This document shows positions 31,315 to 42,924 of a stretch of 64,000 nt of DNA, in pieces. Where the stretch lies: assembly GCF_030247185.1 (NCBI RefSeq), contig NC_080571.1:164706352-164770351 (forward strand), written 5' to 3'. This DNA comes from Malaya genurostris (Eukaryota; Arthropoda; Insecta; Diptera; Culicidae). Each line of letters begins with the position of its first letter. The stretch's first letter is position 1. A program made the position numbers and the translations under genes. The notes under the pieces were generated by a model. The model did no database searches and was not told the origin of the DNA. It saw nothing but the letters and a program-made list of their open reading frames with translations.

Positions 31315-32160
31315 TCACCCGAAATTAAGTGGCGGCAGACCAGAAGCAAGTAAATATAGTAACGTTGCGTTGGAGGATGAGTAGTAGGCACAATTATGTT
31401 TATAGTTTTGGCAGTTTGTATTAAATCTGTATCCTGCATGAAATTCGCATGGACGTATACAAATCAATACATTACAGGTAATTCTGTGTGAATGGCAACT
31501 GTGTTGGTAAATGAAAAAAATAAACACAGTCCAGATGACAGACAGGATGTTCTTGGTAGGGTAACGTGGCGACATCATGACATATGCGAGCACTGTCCCA
31601 ACTAAAGAAATAAACGAAATGACCGTTGAAATGATTGAAGAATCTAATTTGAGTGTCCTGTCTGTTAGTCTGTGGTACCAGTCCGCGATGTCTTGGGAAC
31701 TCGAAACCTTCCTTATATGACTCTCATATACAACTTCGTAAAAACTATCAATGCTCAAATTTAGTGCTCTCCCTATTTCTTTCTCGTCTACAGCTCTATC
31801 GCACTCTCCTTTACGTTGCTGAAAGTATGGCCTGTATAAACGATGCTTCAGAGCATGCACCTGCCTTGAGCTGTTTGAGTTGTTCGAAACTAGCCAAAAA
31901 CTCCACATCAACAAAGCATCCCAACCAAGGATAATCTCTCTTGTTACAATCTGAAGAACGTGAAGATCCAGGAAATTCAAAGTGTATTTAAAAGATTTGT
32001 GCCATAAACGAATGATATATTTATATGTCCCACCTTCCTTACATTCTGTTACTAACTCTAGGGGAGTATGCCGCCCCTTAATACGGCATCCCTTCTTCTC
32101 CTTTAACAACAAGACAATCGGCCACGTTAAGCTAAAGCAAATGAGCGAAATAAAATTTTA
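31315..32160 (-). pseudogene. Unrecognised membrane protein frame, possibly envelope-like
   Basis: A 265-residue open frame (32112-31315), extendable upstream through a hydrophobic stretch (ISLICFSLTWPIVLLLK) that resembles a signal peptide but has no ATG. The ectodomain-like part has scattered cysteines (KKGCRIKG, VTECKEGG, KGECDRAV). A helical region (IADWYHRLTDRTLKL) leads to a clear transmembrane segment (SSIISTVISFISLVGTVLAY) and a second hydrophobic stretch, then a Cys/His-rich tail. This topology suits a viral or retroelement envelope glycoprotein remnant (for example a captured rhabdo- or chuvirus-type gene), but a host receptor remnant is also possible. No family motif was recognised. 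Confidence 0.35.
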
Positions 32161-32449
32161 TTTGCAAAACAAATGATCGAGTTCGAATGTAATATTGCTT
32201 AAAAGTTTGGTTTCTAGAATGTAGTCGAATATGTGACATAAGCGTTGAGTCATGATTTTCTGAACTAGTAAATACAATCTGAATAAATTTGAGTTAAAAA
32301 TTATGATGTCTGATGAGTTGCTTATCATTTCTGGAATCACTCTATTCTATTACACTCTACCCAATACTCACAATCATTGAAGGCATCTTTCCACCGATAG
32401 AAGGAATAAATAAGTGGATACATACATAACATGATTACTCAATACTCAC

Positions 32450-32608
32450 CTTCTGGTGTAATTGCTTTAGTATTTTCTGTATTTGATTCTCAGTCGTATT
32501 ATCTGTAATTTTAACTCCGTTGATCTCAAGTAGTTGATCGAAAGCCTGAAGTCGTTTATCTTTGTCTGCGATGCTATTTGGTACGATATCAACGACAATA
32601 ACTCCAGT
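32450..32608 (-). CDS. Host exon encoding a PDZ domain
   Basis: A 159-nt open exon in phase 0-0, bounded on the minus strand by a TTGTAG acceptor at 32609-32614 with an upstream T-rich tract and an AAG/GTGAGT donor at 32450/32449. Its 53 codons read TGVIVVDIVPNSIADKDKRL, QAFDQLLEINGVKITDNTTE and NQIQKILKQLHQK. This is the carboxylate-groove to alpha-B part of a PDZ domain (V-x-x-I-x-P-x-S-x-A, D-Q-L-L-x-I-N-G-V). PDZ domains bind protein C-termini in scaffolds. No stop or frameshift is present. The gene cannot be named from one exon; other exons must lie outside or be unrecognised. Confidence 0.75.
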
Positions 32609-32614
32609 CTACAA

Positions 32615-34675
32615 TAAATACAAAAATTCTGATTATAAAACACATTTTTACCAGGTTTATTTGAACGAAAACAACTAACAGTTAAAAAAAATATGGTGAT
32701 GAAATTTTTGTAGAATTTTCAAGCCAGATATTTAATTTAATTAGCAAGGTTTTCATTTTCTCCAAATTGTAGTGTATATTTTATATTGTGCATCAGAGAT
32801 TTCTATCTCCTCTGTGTGACGAAGAGCAAGCAAAATTTCTCCCCTCGCACTGACAACTTCCACGAGAGCTCTTCTCTTTCACATTTATACACCACTGTTG
32901 TGTAAAGTGTGCACGCATCATGAGTGCGTTTGTTTATTTCCTTTTACCTCTTCCACTGAATCGCACCAAAGCGCTAGAGCATTAGCTAATAAATTCTCTG
33001 AGGTGGATGCAGATACTTTCACAGAGGTGTACACGCCGGTGAGCACTCTGCTGTATGGTTTTCGTAGATGAAGCGTGGACACGCAAAATCAGCAAAATTA
33101 AACAATTTATCGTGAAATTTTCGGTTTTCCTTGAAAATTTTTCATAGCAAGGCCAGATCTACTCTCTATTAACTGAAGTTCACAGAAGTGTTCGCTCACC
33201 ATCACGCGCCAGTGGTCACTTGGGTGTATTTAGACGAGAGCGCGTGTGAGCGATTCATGCGAAGAGAATGTGTTTCACTCGCGCCAGCTGCTTTAACCAC
33301 AAGCACACACTCAAATGCTGTCTATTCGACACTGAGAAGAAGTGCGCTTTCTTCTTTGTGTGGTGCTTCGTTTTTTGCATCCTCGGTGTGGCAAAAATCT
33401 GACTCTAGCGTGTATCACTCTGGTGAAATGCCATCTCTGTTGTGCATGCAGATAAAAATCGGAAGAGACGTCTCTCTCGCCTGATTATGTTGCTCCAGCG
33501 AAGTTCACTGTGCCCCAATGGTATGTAGACCGCCATGCGATATATTAATCATTCATAATTGTACGAAAATTCACTCCCTTGTAACGTTCAGTGTCAAACT
33601 CATTGATTCCCAAACATACATTATCAACCTTAAGCGCATACAGAAAGTAATATTCCATCGTTATGTGCTTCGATAGTGGAGGCAAGACAATGTATTCATT
33701 TATGTTGAAGCACGTGGTTCATAAACAAGACAACAAAATATGTATAAAGTAACATGATTCTATCAGTTGATGTATAGGAAATGGCAGTTCAGCTGACGTC
33801 GCTCGGCAACGTCGCTGCGCTGGACTGTCCAGAGAATTGCAGATTAGTGCTGCAGCGACAATAAAATATACACTTCGTGTCACCGAATAGATATATCTTT
33901 ACGTCTGCTTAGCGTTGCAGTTCCTGTCACGGTCGTCATTTACTAACTTTTGCCGGTATGGATATTTCTTTTTATACAACATCGAAACGCTTCTGTTTTC
34001 TCGCTGTCCTTTAAGAATGCGTTTAAGAATGGATATGAATAAATGAATCTTTATTTAAATCGATCGCTTATTTATATCCTATCCTCTCCTAACTTAACTA
34101 ATTGAGTTTTACAGTATGGATTATTAAAAATCCGGGGGGAGGAGTTAGAACGCGCAGCGTAAATCTAATTTAACCAATGGCATGTCTTGGCCATTGAATG
34201 ATTTGAGTAGGAGAGAGTGAGTAATGTTTCTAGACAAGTGTGTGAGTGTGATACAGAGAGGAGAGGGTGAGAGTAGTCAGGTTAAACTCTCGTGAGTGTC
34301 GGTTCGAGTCAGTGTGTTTTCCTGGGTTACTGTTATTCTAGGTCATGTCGTATGGCACATGATTAAGAGATGGGGGGTTGGACGTGAAGAGAAGGGAAAT
34401 GACATAGCTGTTTTTGTTTTGGGTGACTTAACGCTTGAAACATGACGCTGACGCTTGCTTATTTATTGTTGTCGTATGGTCGCGGTGTTTTCGTTAAGTC
34501 GAAGTAAGTGCTGACACTTTAATTGCTTCATGTAGGTGAAGTTTATATTTCAAGTGGGTTTCTTGGTTTTCATGACATGTTTCTAGGTTTTCGTATCGGG
34601 GTGTTTTTTATGGATTTTTTGTTAGGTGCATGTGATCTGGGTAGTGTTGGAGATTTAATGCCAAAGTCTGATATT
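32615..34675. other. Probable intron sequence, no gene recognised
   Basis: Lies upstream, on the minus strand, of the PDZ exon. The 98-residue plus frame at 33188-33484 is Ser/Ala-rich with no motif and is probably chance. A GA-rich stretch (GAGAGAGTGAG, GAGAGGAGAGGGTGAGAG) occurs at about 34208-34275. The 5' LTR expected for the copia element to the right was looked for and not found. Confidence 0.4.
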
Positions 34676-35327
34676 ACAGGATGCTTGGCGGAAGGCCGAT
34701 AAGAAGGTAAGATTAAGCATCGAGCAGAGTCAGTACCCTCTTATCAAGGATTGTGCTACGGCGAGAGCGGTATGGGATGCATTAAAAGCATATCACGAAA
34801 AATCAACAATAACTTCGCAAATGTCTTTGTTAATTCGACTTTGTGATTCGGAGCTTGGTGAATCTGGGGATGTTGAGGTACATCTGCTGGAGATGGACAC
34901 TTTGTTTGACAAGCTGGAAAACGCTGGTTTGGATCTCGAAGAAAAGATTAAAATAGCGATGGTTTTGCGGAGCATGCCAGAATCGTATCATTTCTTAGCA
35001 TCGGCGTTGAAGGCTCGACCGGATGATGACATCACCATGGAGCTGGTTCGTTCTAAGCTCATGGATGAGTATCATAAGCGGGTGGAGCGGGACGGTAAAT
35101 CTTCGAAGGAACAAGTGCTCAAGACACAAAAAGCAGAAAAGGTTTGCTTTTATTGTAAGAAGCCTGGTCACTTCAAACGAGATTGTCGTAAATGGCAGGC
35201 ACAGATGAACGCTGGTGAAGGCGAACCTGGTGGACGGAAACCGGCTGGTAAGAACCAACAGGCAAAGGCGAAACAATTAAGGAAGAAAATGCTGCTGCGT
35301 TTTCGGCTCGTGAAAAAAGTTTGGTAA
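34676..35327 (+). pseudogene. Copia gag with CCHC knuckle, 5' truncated
   Basis: The readable frame begins before the first ATG (34821) with DAWRKADKKVRLSIEQSQYP, so the true start is upstream and lost. The UBN2-type gag core is seen in residues 1-100 of the 168-residue frame (LLEMDTLFDKLENAG, VLRSMPESYHFLASALK). The zinc knuckle CFYCKKPGHFKRDC follows near residue 110. A frame change to pol lies at 35321. Gag would form the particle that packages element RNA. Confidence 0.85.
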
Positions 35328-36487
35328 AAAAGAAAAATGTGTGGACTGTTGACAGTGGTGCGTCATGTCACATGACTTGTGACAAGGGTTTTTTCGATGA
35401 ATTGAATAAGTCGTCGAACGTTCAGGTTTCGATGGCAAACGGAAATAGTAGTTTATCTGAAGGTTTTGGTTGCGGTAGTTTTCAAAGTGTTACGGGATCA
35501 GGTAAACCGATAAAAATAGAATTGGGTAAAGTTTTATATGTGACTGATTTGGACAGTGGATTGTTGTCCGTAAGCCAAATAGCAGATAAGGGATATAATG
35601 TACTATTCAAACGGGATAGCGTCGAAGTAATTGACCAGTCGAATGCAATCATAGCTCTAGGTGAGCGAAACGGTGATTTGTACGAGTTGAAACAATCAGA
35701 ATGTGCAGCGGTAGCTAAGCGATACACTCATTCCATCAATTGTCAACATACGTGGCACCGGCGATTTGGGCATCGGCATCAATCGGTGTTTGACAGCATC
35801 AAGAAGGAACAACTGGTGTTGGGCATGAAGCTGGTCGATTGTAGTGCGAGAATCGTGTGTGAGCATTGCCTGGAAGAAAAAATGTCTCGTTTGCCTTTCC
35901 CACAGCAATCAGAGCGGAAAAGCACTAAGCCGTTGGATTGAATCCATACAGATTTGTGCGGAACAATGAAAGACGCCACGGTTGGTGGGCGGAAGTATTT
36001 TTTAACACTTATCGATGATTTCAGTAGATATCTTATTTTATACTTGTTAAAAGAAAATTCTCAGGCAAAGAATTGCATTCAAAACTATGTTCGATTGGTG
36101 GAAAATAAATTCGGAAGAAAGCCACAGATTATTCGTTCTGATCGCGGTGGCGAGTTCGTGAACAAGGAATTGAAAAGGTTCTACCAATCAGAAGGGATTC
36201 AGATGCAGCTGACTGCAGGTTATTCACCGGAACAGAATGGTGTTGCCGAAAGTCGTAATCGTTACATGCAAGAGATGGAAATGTGTATGCTTCTCGATGC
36301 TGGATTGGAAAAATAATACTGGGGAGAAGCAGTCGCGGCTGCTGCATACATACAAAATAGATTACCATCACGAGCGGTTAATAAAACTCCGTTCGAGTTA
36401 TGGTGTGGTCAGAAACCAGATATTAGTCACCTGAAGGTCTTCGGATGTGAAGCTTTCGTAAATGTTCCCAATGCCAAGCGGGGAAAG
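35321..36487 (+). pseudogene. Copia protease and integrase
   Basis: The protease active site is WTVDSGASCHMT (about 35341), intact D-S-G. The pre-integrase zinc region follows with HTWHRRFGHRH and CEHCLEEKM. Integrase shows HTDLCG (first Asp), IIRSDRGGEFVN (second Asp) and SPEQNGVAESRNR (Glu), so the DDE triad is complete. In-frame stops TGA at 35939-35941 and TAA at 36314-36316 break the polyprotein. After each the same frame continues with family sequence. Confidence 0.9.
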
Positions 36488-38349
36488 ATGGGGAGCAAGG
36501 CTGAGAAGCTTATCTTTGTTGGATACGATTGCGGATCGAAGGCATATCGTTTCCTAGACAAGCGAACTAACAGAGTCACCATAAGTCAAGACGCTAAGTT
36601 TCTGAAACTAGGTCAAGAGTTTCAGGAGGAGCAATTGTTAAAACCGTCGGAAGAGTCATTAGTTGAATGTGAACCCGAACTACCTTCGGATATTAAGATA
36701 GATACCATACAGCAACAAATAAATTTAGAACCGGAACCACTTGAAAGCAGCTCGGATTTGAGTGCGCTCGGGGAGTCGTCATTTCACGGATTTAGTGATA
36801 TGAACTCAAGTAGTGAAGAGTTCTTCGATTCGAGAGAATCGGAAGAAATCGTTCCTGAACCAAGAAGGTCGCGACGTTCGAACGTTAATGAACTACCAAA
36901 GCGTATGAAAGATTATGTTGTTGGTGTTGCACGATTGAACGAGAATGAACCAAAGAGTTACAAAGAAGCGATGAACAGTGTGAATAAAACGGAGTGGATT
37001 AAAGCGATGGACGAGGAATACCAATCTCTACTTTCCAATGATACCTGGACCCTCGTGGCTCTACCTCCTGGACGACAAGCGATTGGTTCTAAATGGGTTT
37101 TCAAAGAAAAGACGGATTCTTCTGGACAAGCAGTAAGATTTAAGGCACGATTGGTGGCCCAAGGGTTCTCACAGCGTTTTGGTGAAGATTATGGCGAGGT
37201 ATTTACGCCTGTGGCTATGCAAACTACGTTACGTGTTCTTCTCTCCATAGCTGGTCATCGCCAATATCAAGTGCGACACGTTGATATTAAAAATGCCTAT
37301 TTAAACGGAACGCTTAAGGAAGAAATTTTTATGCGTCAACCACCTGGATACAGCGTGCCGGGTAAAGAGGGGCTTGTATGCAAACTGAAGCGGAGTCTCT
37401 ACGGACTAAAGCAAGCGGCAATGGTCTGGAACGGTACAGTGAAGGAGATCTTGAACGAGTTGGGCTTTCGTCAATCGGAGTCGAATGCTTGCTTGTATGC
37501 AAAACAACTGAAAAACGGAGCTTGGATATACGTACTCGTGAACGTTGATGACATGATTGTTGTGACTAAAGAAGATCGTGAAATAGTTCGATTTAAAACA
37601 GATTTGCGCAAAAGAATCGGGATAACTTCTCTTGGCGAAGTTAGCTACTTACTCGGGATCAAAGTGAGAAAAGATGAAAAGGGATTATACTGTCTAAGTC
37701 AGAAAGTTTTTATTGATGAGATTGCCAGTAGATTTGGACTGAATGAAGCGAAGCCGTCGAATTACCCTTTGGATGTTGGTTATTGGAAACAGAACAGTAA
37801 GGTATTACCCGATAATTTACAGTACCATAGTCTGGTTGGTGCTCTTATCTACGTATCAACGAATACAAGACTGGATATCGCAGCTGCGGTTTCCATACTA
37901 AGTCGGAAAAGCAGTTGTCCTACACAACAGGATTGGATTGAACTCAAACGGGTAAACGGCGATATTTAATTGGAACAGGCCACTACGAACTGAGGCTTTA
38001 TTGCGGAGGAGCGACTAAACTAAAGATTTGCGGATTCAGCGATGCTGATTGGGCGGGTGATACAAACGACAGAAAGTCTACTAGCGGTTTTGTGTTTCAA
38101 ATCGGTCGAGCTACTGTGAGCTGGGCAAGTCGGAAGCAGAATTGCGTTGCGTTGTCAACAATGGAGGCCGCACTCTCGGAAGCGGCAACTGAAGCGATCT
38201 GGTTGCGCAAACTGTTGCGGGAACTTGGTGAGGCGCAGCTAGAACCCACGGTACTCTACGAAGACAACAGAAGCTGCATGAATTTTGTATCGCTGAAGCG
38301 ACAAAATAAACGGAGTAAACATATAGAGTCCAAAAGTCCATCATGCTAG
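36488..38349 (+). pseudogene. Copia RT and RNase H
   Basis: The 493-residue frame carries the integrase C-terminus, an acidic linker (residues 40-135), then RT: WVFKEKTDSSGQAVRFKARL, VAQGFSQRFGEDYGEVFTPV, VRHVDIKNAYLNGTL and SLYGLKQAAMVW. The catalytic YVDD reads NVDD (codon AAC at 37541-37543). A frameshift at about 37953 splits the end of RT from the connection (RRYLIGTGHYELRL). RNase H is seen with FSDADWAGDTNDRKSTSGF, STMEAALSEAATEAIWLR and LYEDNRSCMNF. Catalysis would be impaired. Confidence 0.9.
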
Positions 38350-38521
38350 GGATCTATGCGCAAAGGGTTTGATCCAGTTAGAACACTGCCCAACGGACAC
38401 AATGGCTGCTGACATTTTAACAAAGCCGTTAGGTCCTGTAAAGGTCAAGAAGTTTGCGATGGGTATTGGGCTCGTCAGGAAGGAGTAGAACTGAAATATT
38501 CAGTGCTTCAGCGAGGAGGAG

Positions 38522-38733
38522 TGTTGGAATTTACAGCAGGGACGCTTGTACACTGAATAAACGTAAAAGTTGCCACCCTTCGTTAGGACATATTGTATTT
38601 CTTTCGTATTTTTCTCTTGAATAAAATCAAACGCATTTTCTCATAAACCTAGTCCGTTCCTTCATTTTCTTGCGCGGTTGACGTGGTATTCTGGGCGTTT
38701 CACTCTGCATTGGTTGTATTATACCGACATACA
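38522..38733 (+). repeat. 3' LTR of the copia element
   Basis: It begins TGTTGGAATTTACAGCAGGG right after the polypurine tract and is taken to end at GACATACA (38733). It contains AATAAA signals near 38556 and 38621. The right boundary is uncertain because no 5' LTR is present to compare. Confidence 0.65.
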
Positions 38734-39259
38734 ATACCTTTTTTTTTAACACACACTGAGAGGTGGAGATTTAGACAATTAGCTTGAAAAGATATATTTC
38801 AACCCTTGCCCCTTAAGCTTTCAGTTCTCAACAAAAATATGAATAAAAGTCTTAACAATTGGAAAGCGAACAATTTCATTCAGAATTACTGATATTAATA
38901 TTCCTAATATTCTCTATAGTTAAACTGAAATATTTTCTTCGATATCACGAATCGAGGACACGACTAATAATGCCATTTTTTTGTCTTCTATTTAGTCACC
39001 GCAACTTCGTTAGATTTTGTTGTTTTTTGATACTTTTCGGTGAGAAATAAATACGCCGTTTTTTGTACTGCATAACGTTTCGGCTTACTATGCTTCAGCC
39101 ATCGTCGGACGCCTACAACATATATTTTTCGTCAGTAATAACATACAATTTACAATTCCACAAATCAATCAAACATATTACATACTCAATAATCACAAAT
39201 TGGAACAATGGACTTACAATTTACAAAAATTCACACTCATCATACACTCTATTCCGCAC

Positions 39260-40530
39260 TCACTCATTGCCGACGATTGGACGATCATTCATTCTAGACC
39301 GTCCACACGCTTTACTACTCCAATACTGTCGCAGCTTCGATACCAGACCATCGTATGTGGTGCAAAATGTTCCACATTCACGTTGTAGATTAACCGTTCT
39401 GTCCTCTCCGAGTATTTTTATGTGGAACATTTCTGCTGTTAATCTGCTCTCCTGGTTATCAATTCGTTCCAGTATCCGAGTATTGGCAAAGTCAAAAAGG
39501 TGTCCCTCTTGTTGTGTGTGTTGAGACAGTCCAGTTCTTGCGTCTTTTTTCTTCGTATCGTTCTTGTGTTCCGCCACTCTCGTCTCTAGCTTTCTACCTG
39601 TTTGTCCAATGTAAACCTTGGCGTCATCAGCACCACACGGGAACGTGTATACTACATTCGTCTGTTTTCCTGGTGGGATCGGGTCCTTTAGCTTAGTGAA
39701 AACTTGATTTTTAATTTTATCTCTTGGTCTAAATGCATGTTTTGTGCTGCACTTTTTAAAAATCCTTTCTAATTTTTCACTAAGCCCAGGAATGTACGGA
39801 ACTGCAACATACGATTGCTCAGGAATTGTTACTTTTCTCTCCTGCAGACTGTTGTAATGCTTATGAACACGTTCCTTTAGGATCTGGCAAACAAACCAAT
39901 TAGGGTAATGGTTAATCTGCAAGATGTTTTTGGCCGTTCGTATTGCTGATGGACGGTTCTTACAATTAGACAGCTTAATTGCTTTATCTATGAGAGCAAT
40001 CGCTGTGTTGCATTTATGCGCATATGGACTTTCCGAGCCGAAATCCAGGTATCTTCCATCTCTTTGTTTAGGTGACCAGATTCGTTCGATGTGATCGTCT
40101 CTCCGGGTCAACATCATGTCCAAAAGTTTTAACCTTCCATTTTCTTCTTTTTCAATAGTGAATTGAAGTTTGCTGTGAATATTTTTGAAACACTCTACAA
40201 CTTGCTGAATGTGTTCCTCATGTCCTACACAGAAGCAATCATCCACACAACGACGATAGACTTTAATTGGTACATGTTTCTCTTCCAAGGTTGTTATGCA
40301 TTCCTGTTCTAGACGTTCCATTACCACATTAGCAATAACCGGCGAAAGTGGAGATCCCATTGGAACGCCGAAGGTTTTTTGCGTATACAACTCCCCTATG
40401 TACGAAAAAAGTCGACTCCAACACCAGCTTGACCATCTCCAAGAAACTCTCTCGATCGATGTTTGTGTGTTTTTCTATCTCCTTCCATCTCATCCTTAGG
40501 CAATCTATCGCAAAATCAATTGGTACGATG
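39260..40530 (-). pseudogene. Penelope RT/GIY-YIG, 5'-truncated left copy
   Basis: The 376-residue frame begins inside RT (TFGVPMGSPLSPVIANVVME). Its catalytic box reads RRCVDDCF, where the right copy has RRYVDDCF: the Tyr is replaced by Cys (codon at 40247-40249). The region KNRPSAIRTAKNILQINHYP is the linker, and the GIY-YIG nuclease follows with KVYIGQTGRKLETRVAEHKN and a helix containing the acidic residue in ESRLTAEMFHIKI. Translation upstream of 40390 shows one frame shift (extra A in a poly-A run). Homology to the right copy stops at about 40530. Confidence 0.85.
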
Positions 40531-40649
40531 ATATGTATAATTCAACGAAAGAGAGAGAGAAACAAAAAAAATCAAACACTGAAAAACAGGAAAATTTAGA
40601 ATCTCACTCCTGGGGAACAATGGATAGAAAACACTACCAACACACCGTC

Positions 40650-42656
40650 ACCTGAATATCTTTTGCGAACGTTAAGACTGGGACCAAACTACAACGTTCA
40701 AAATGATCGTAACATTCCCTATGTGGAGGGAACATCAGAACTGGAGAAATCAATTAAATCCAAGGAGAACGCAGATTTAATAAGAACGGAAGTTTCTAAT
40801 GCCATAATCAACTATATGAATTTCAAAAAGCAACCTCGGCATCATGAAAAAGAGTGGATAGCCAAAGATATACGTGACAGCAAAAAGTTTCTCAAAGATA
40901 ACCCTAACATATTCATAACCAAGGCTGATAAAGGTAATAAAACAGTTATCATTTCAGCTGATGAATATGAAAGGAAAATGGCGGACCTCTTGAATGATGG
41001 TAACACGTATAAGAAACTTAAATCAGACCCAACAATGAAAATAATGGAAAAAATAAAAAAATTGGAGGGTTTTTAGACACATGGCGTGATAGAAAGCTCA
41101 TCGATTGGCGTACCCACAGAATGATGAAAGTATCAAGCTGCAATCCCCCACAGATTTATGGTTTACCAAAAATACATAAACCGGACAGACCTTTACGTCC
41201 TGTAGTGTCGACTATAGGATCAGCCACGTACAGAATAGCACAGTTTTTATCTGGAATCATAGGCAACATTGTGGGTAAAAGCGATTATCACGTTAGAAAT
41301 AGTTTTGAGTTCGCGGAACAAATAGCAGGAATTCATATAACCGAAGAGAAAGTTCTGTTCTCGTTGGATGTTACGTCATTATACACAAACGTACCAATTG
41401 ATTTTGCGATAGATTGCCTAAGGATGAGATGGAAGGAGATAGAAAAACACACAAACATCGATCGAGAGAGTTTCTTGGAGATGGTCAAGCTGGTGTTGGA
41501 GTTGACTTTTTTCGTACATAGAGGAGTTGTATACGCACAAACCTTCGGCGTTCCAATGGGATCTCAACTTTCGCCGGTTATTGCTAATGTGGTAATGGAA
41601 CGTCTAGAACAGGAATGCATAACAACCATGGAAGAGAAACATGTACCAATTAAAGTCTATCGTCGTTATGTGGATGATTGCTTCTGTGTAGGACATGAGG
41701 AACATATTCAGCAAGTTGTAGAGTGTTTCAACAAATTTCACAGCAAACTTCAATTCACTATTGAAAAAGAAGAAAAAGGAAGGTTATAATTTTTGGACAT
41801 GATGTTGACCCGGAGAGACGATCACATCGAACGAATCTGGTCACCTAAACAAACAGATGGAAGATACCTGGATTTCGGCTCGGAAAGTCCATATGCGCAT
41901 AAATGCAACACAGCGATTGCGCTCATATATAGAACAATTAAGCTGTCTGATTGTAAGAACCGTCCATCAGCAATACGAACGGCCAAAAACATCTTGCAGA
42001 TTAACCATTACCCTAATTGGTTTGTTTGCAAGATCCTAAAGGAACGTGTTCATAAGCATTACAACAGTCTGCAGGAGAGAAAAGTAACAATTCCTAACCA
42101 ATCGTATGTTGCAGTTCCGTACATTCCTGGGCTTAGTGAAAAATTAGAAAGGATTTTTAAAAAGTACAACACAAAACTTTCATTTAGACCAAGAGATAAA
42201 ATTAAAAATCAAGTTTTCACTAAGCTAAAGGACCCGATCCCACCAGGAAAACAGACGAATGTAGTATACACGTTCCCGTGTGGTGCTGATGACGGCAAGG
42301 TTTACATTGGACAAACAGGTAGAAAGCTAGAGACGAGAGTGGCGGAACACAAGAACGATACAAAGAAAAAAGACGCAAGAACTGGATTGTCTCAACACAC
42401 ACAACAAGAGGGACACCTTTTTGACTTTGCCAATACTCGGATACTGGAACGAATTGATAACCAGGAGAGCAGATTAACAGCAGAAATGTTTCACATAAAA
42501 ATACTCGGAGAGGACAGAACGGTTAATCTACAACGTGAATGTGGAACATTTTGCACCACATACGACGGTCTGGTATCGAAGCCGCGACAGTATTGGAGTA
42601 GTAAAGCGTGTGGACGGTCTAGAATGAATGATCGTCCAATCGTCGGCAATGAGTGA
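40650..42656 (+). pseudogene. Penelope RT/GIY-YIG, near-complete right copy
   Basis: Three frames join into one protein. 40663-41076 has the N-terminal region (KDIRDSKKFLKDNPNIFITK, ADKGNKTVI), which opens upstream of its ATG in frame from about 40645. 41121-41789 has RT motifs PPQIYGLPKIHKPDRPLRPV, SLDVTSLYTNVPIDFAID, GVPMGSQLSPVIANV and RRYVDDCF (intact YVDD at 41667-41678). 41793-42656 has the linker and GIY-YIG domain. One frameshift lies near 41060-41120 and one in-frame TAA at 41787-41789. GIY-YIG makes the nick that primes insertion in this group. Confidence 0.88.
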
Positions 42657-42924
42657 GTGCGGAATAGAGTGAATGATGAGTGTGAATTTTTGTAAATTGT
42701 AAGTCCATTGTTCCAATTTGTGATTATTGAGTATGTAATATGTTTGATTGATTTGTGAAATTGTAAATTGTATGTTATTACTGACGAAAAATATATGTTG
42801 TAGGCGTCCGACGATGGCTGAAGCATAGTAAGCCGAAACGTTATGCAGTACAAAAAACGGCATTAGAGTGTATTTATTTCTCACCGAAAAGTATCAAAAA
42901 ATATGAAAATCTAATAATGCCATT

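Larger units (their letters stand above)
34676..38733 (+). mobile_element. Ty1/copia retrotransposon, 5' truncated
   Basis: The order is gag with one CCHC knuckle, protease, integrase, RT and RNase H, which is copia order, followed by a purine tract (AGCGAGGAGGAG, 38510-38521) and a 212-bp 3' LTR. The 5' LTR and the first part of gag are missing. There are two in-frame stops in integrase and frameshifts near 35320 and 37953. Homology begins abruptly at about 34676 after TTACAG. Confidence 0.9.
38978..42910. mobile_element. Penelope-like element, inverted double copy with 14-bp TSD
   Basis: The left copy is on the minus strand (39000-40530) and starts within RT. The right copy is on the plus strand (about 40531-42910) and is nearly complete. 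The arms 39000-40530 and 41391-42915 are inverted repeats of about 1.5 kb. The direct repeat CTAATAATGCCATT flanks the whole unit at 38964-38977 and 42911-42924, so the inverted pair inserted as one piece. Both copies have the Penelope gene order, RT then GIY-YIG endonuclease. Confidence 0.85.

Noticed and set aside
31653..31934. 93-residue plus-strand frame
   Set aside because: It is the antisense shadow of the longer minus-strand membrane frame at 31315-32160.
33188..33484. 98-residue plus-strand frame as a gene
   Set aside because: Ser/Ala-rich composition without motif, with no splice or promoter support. Probably chance.
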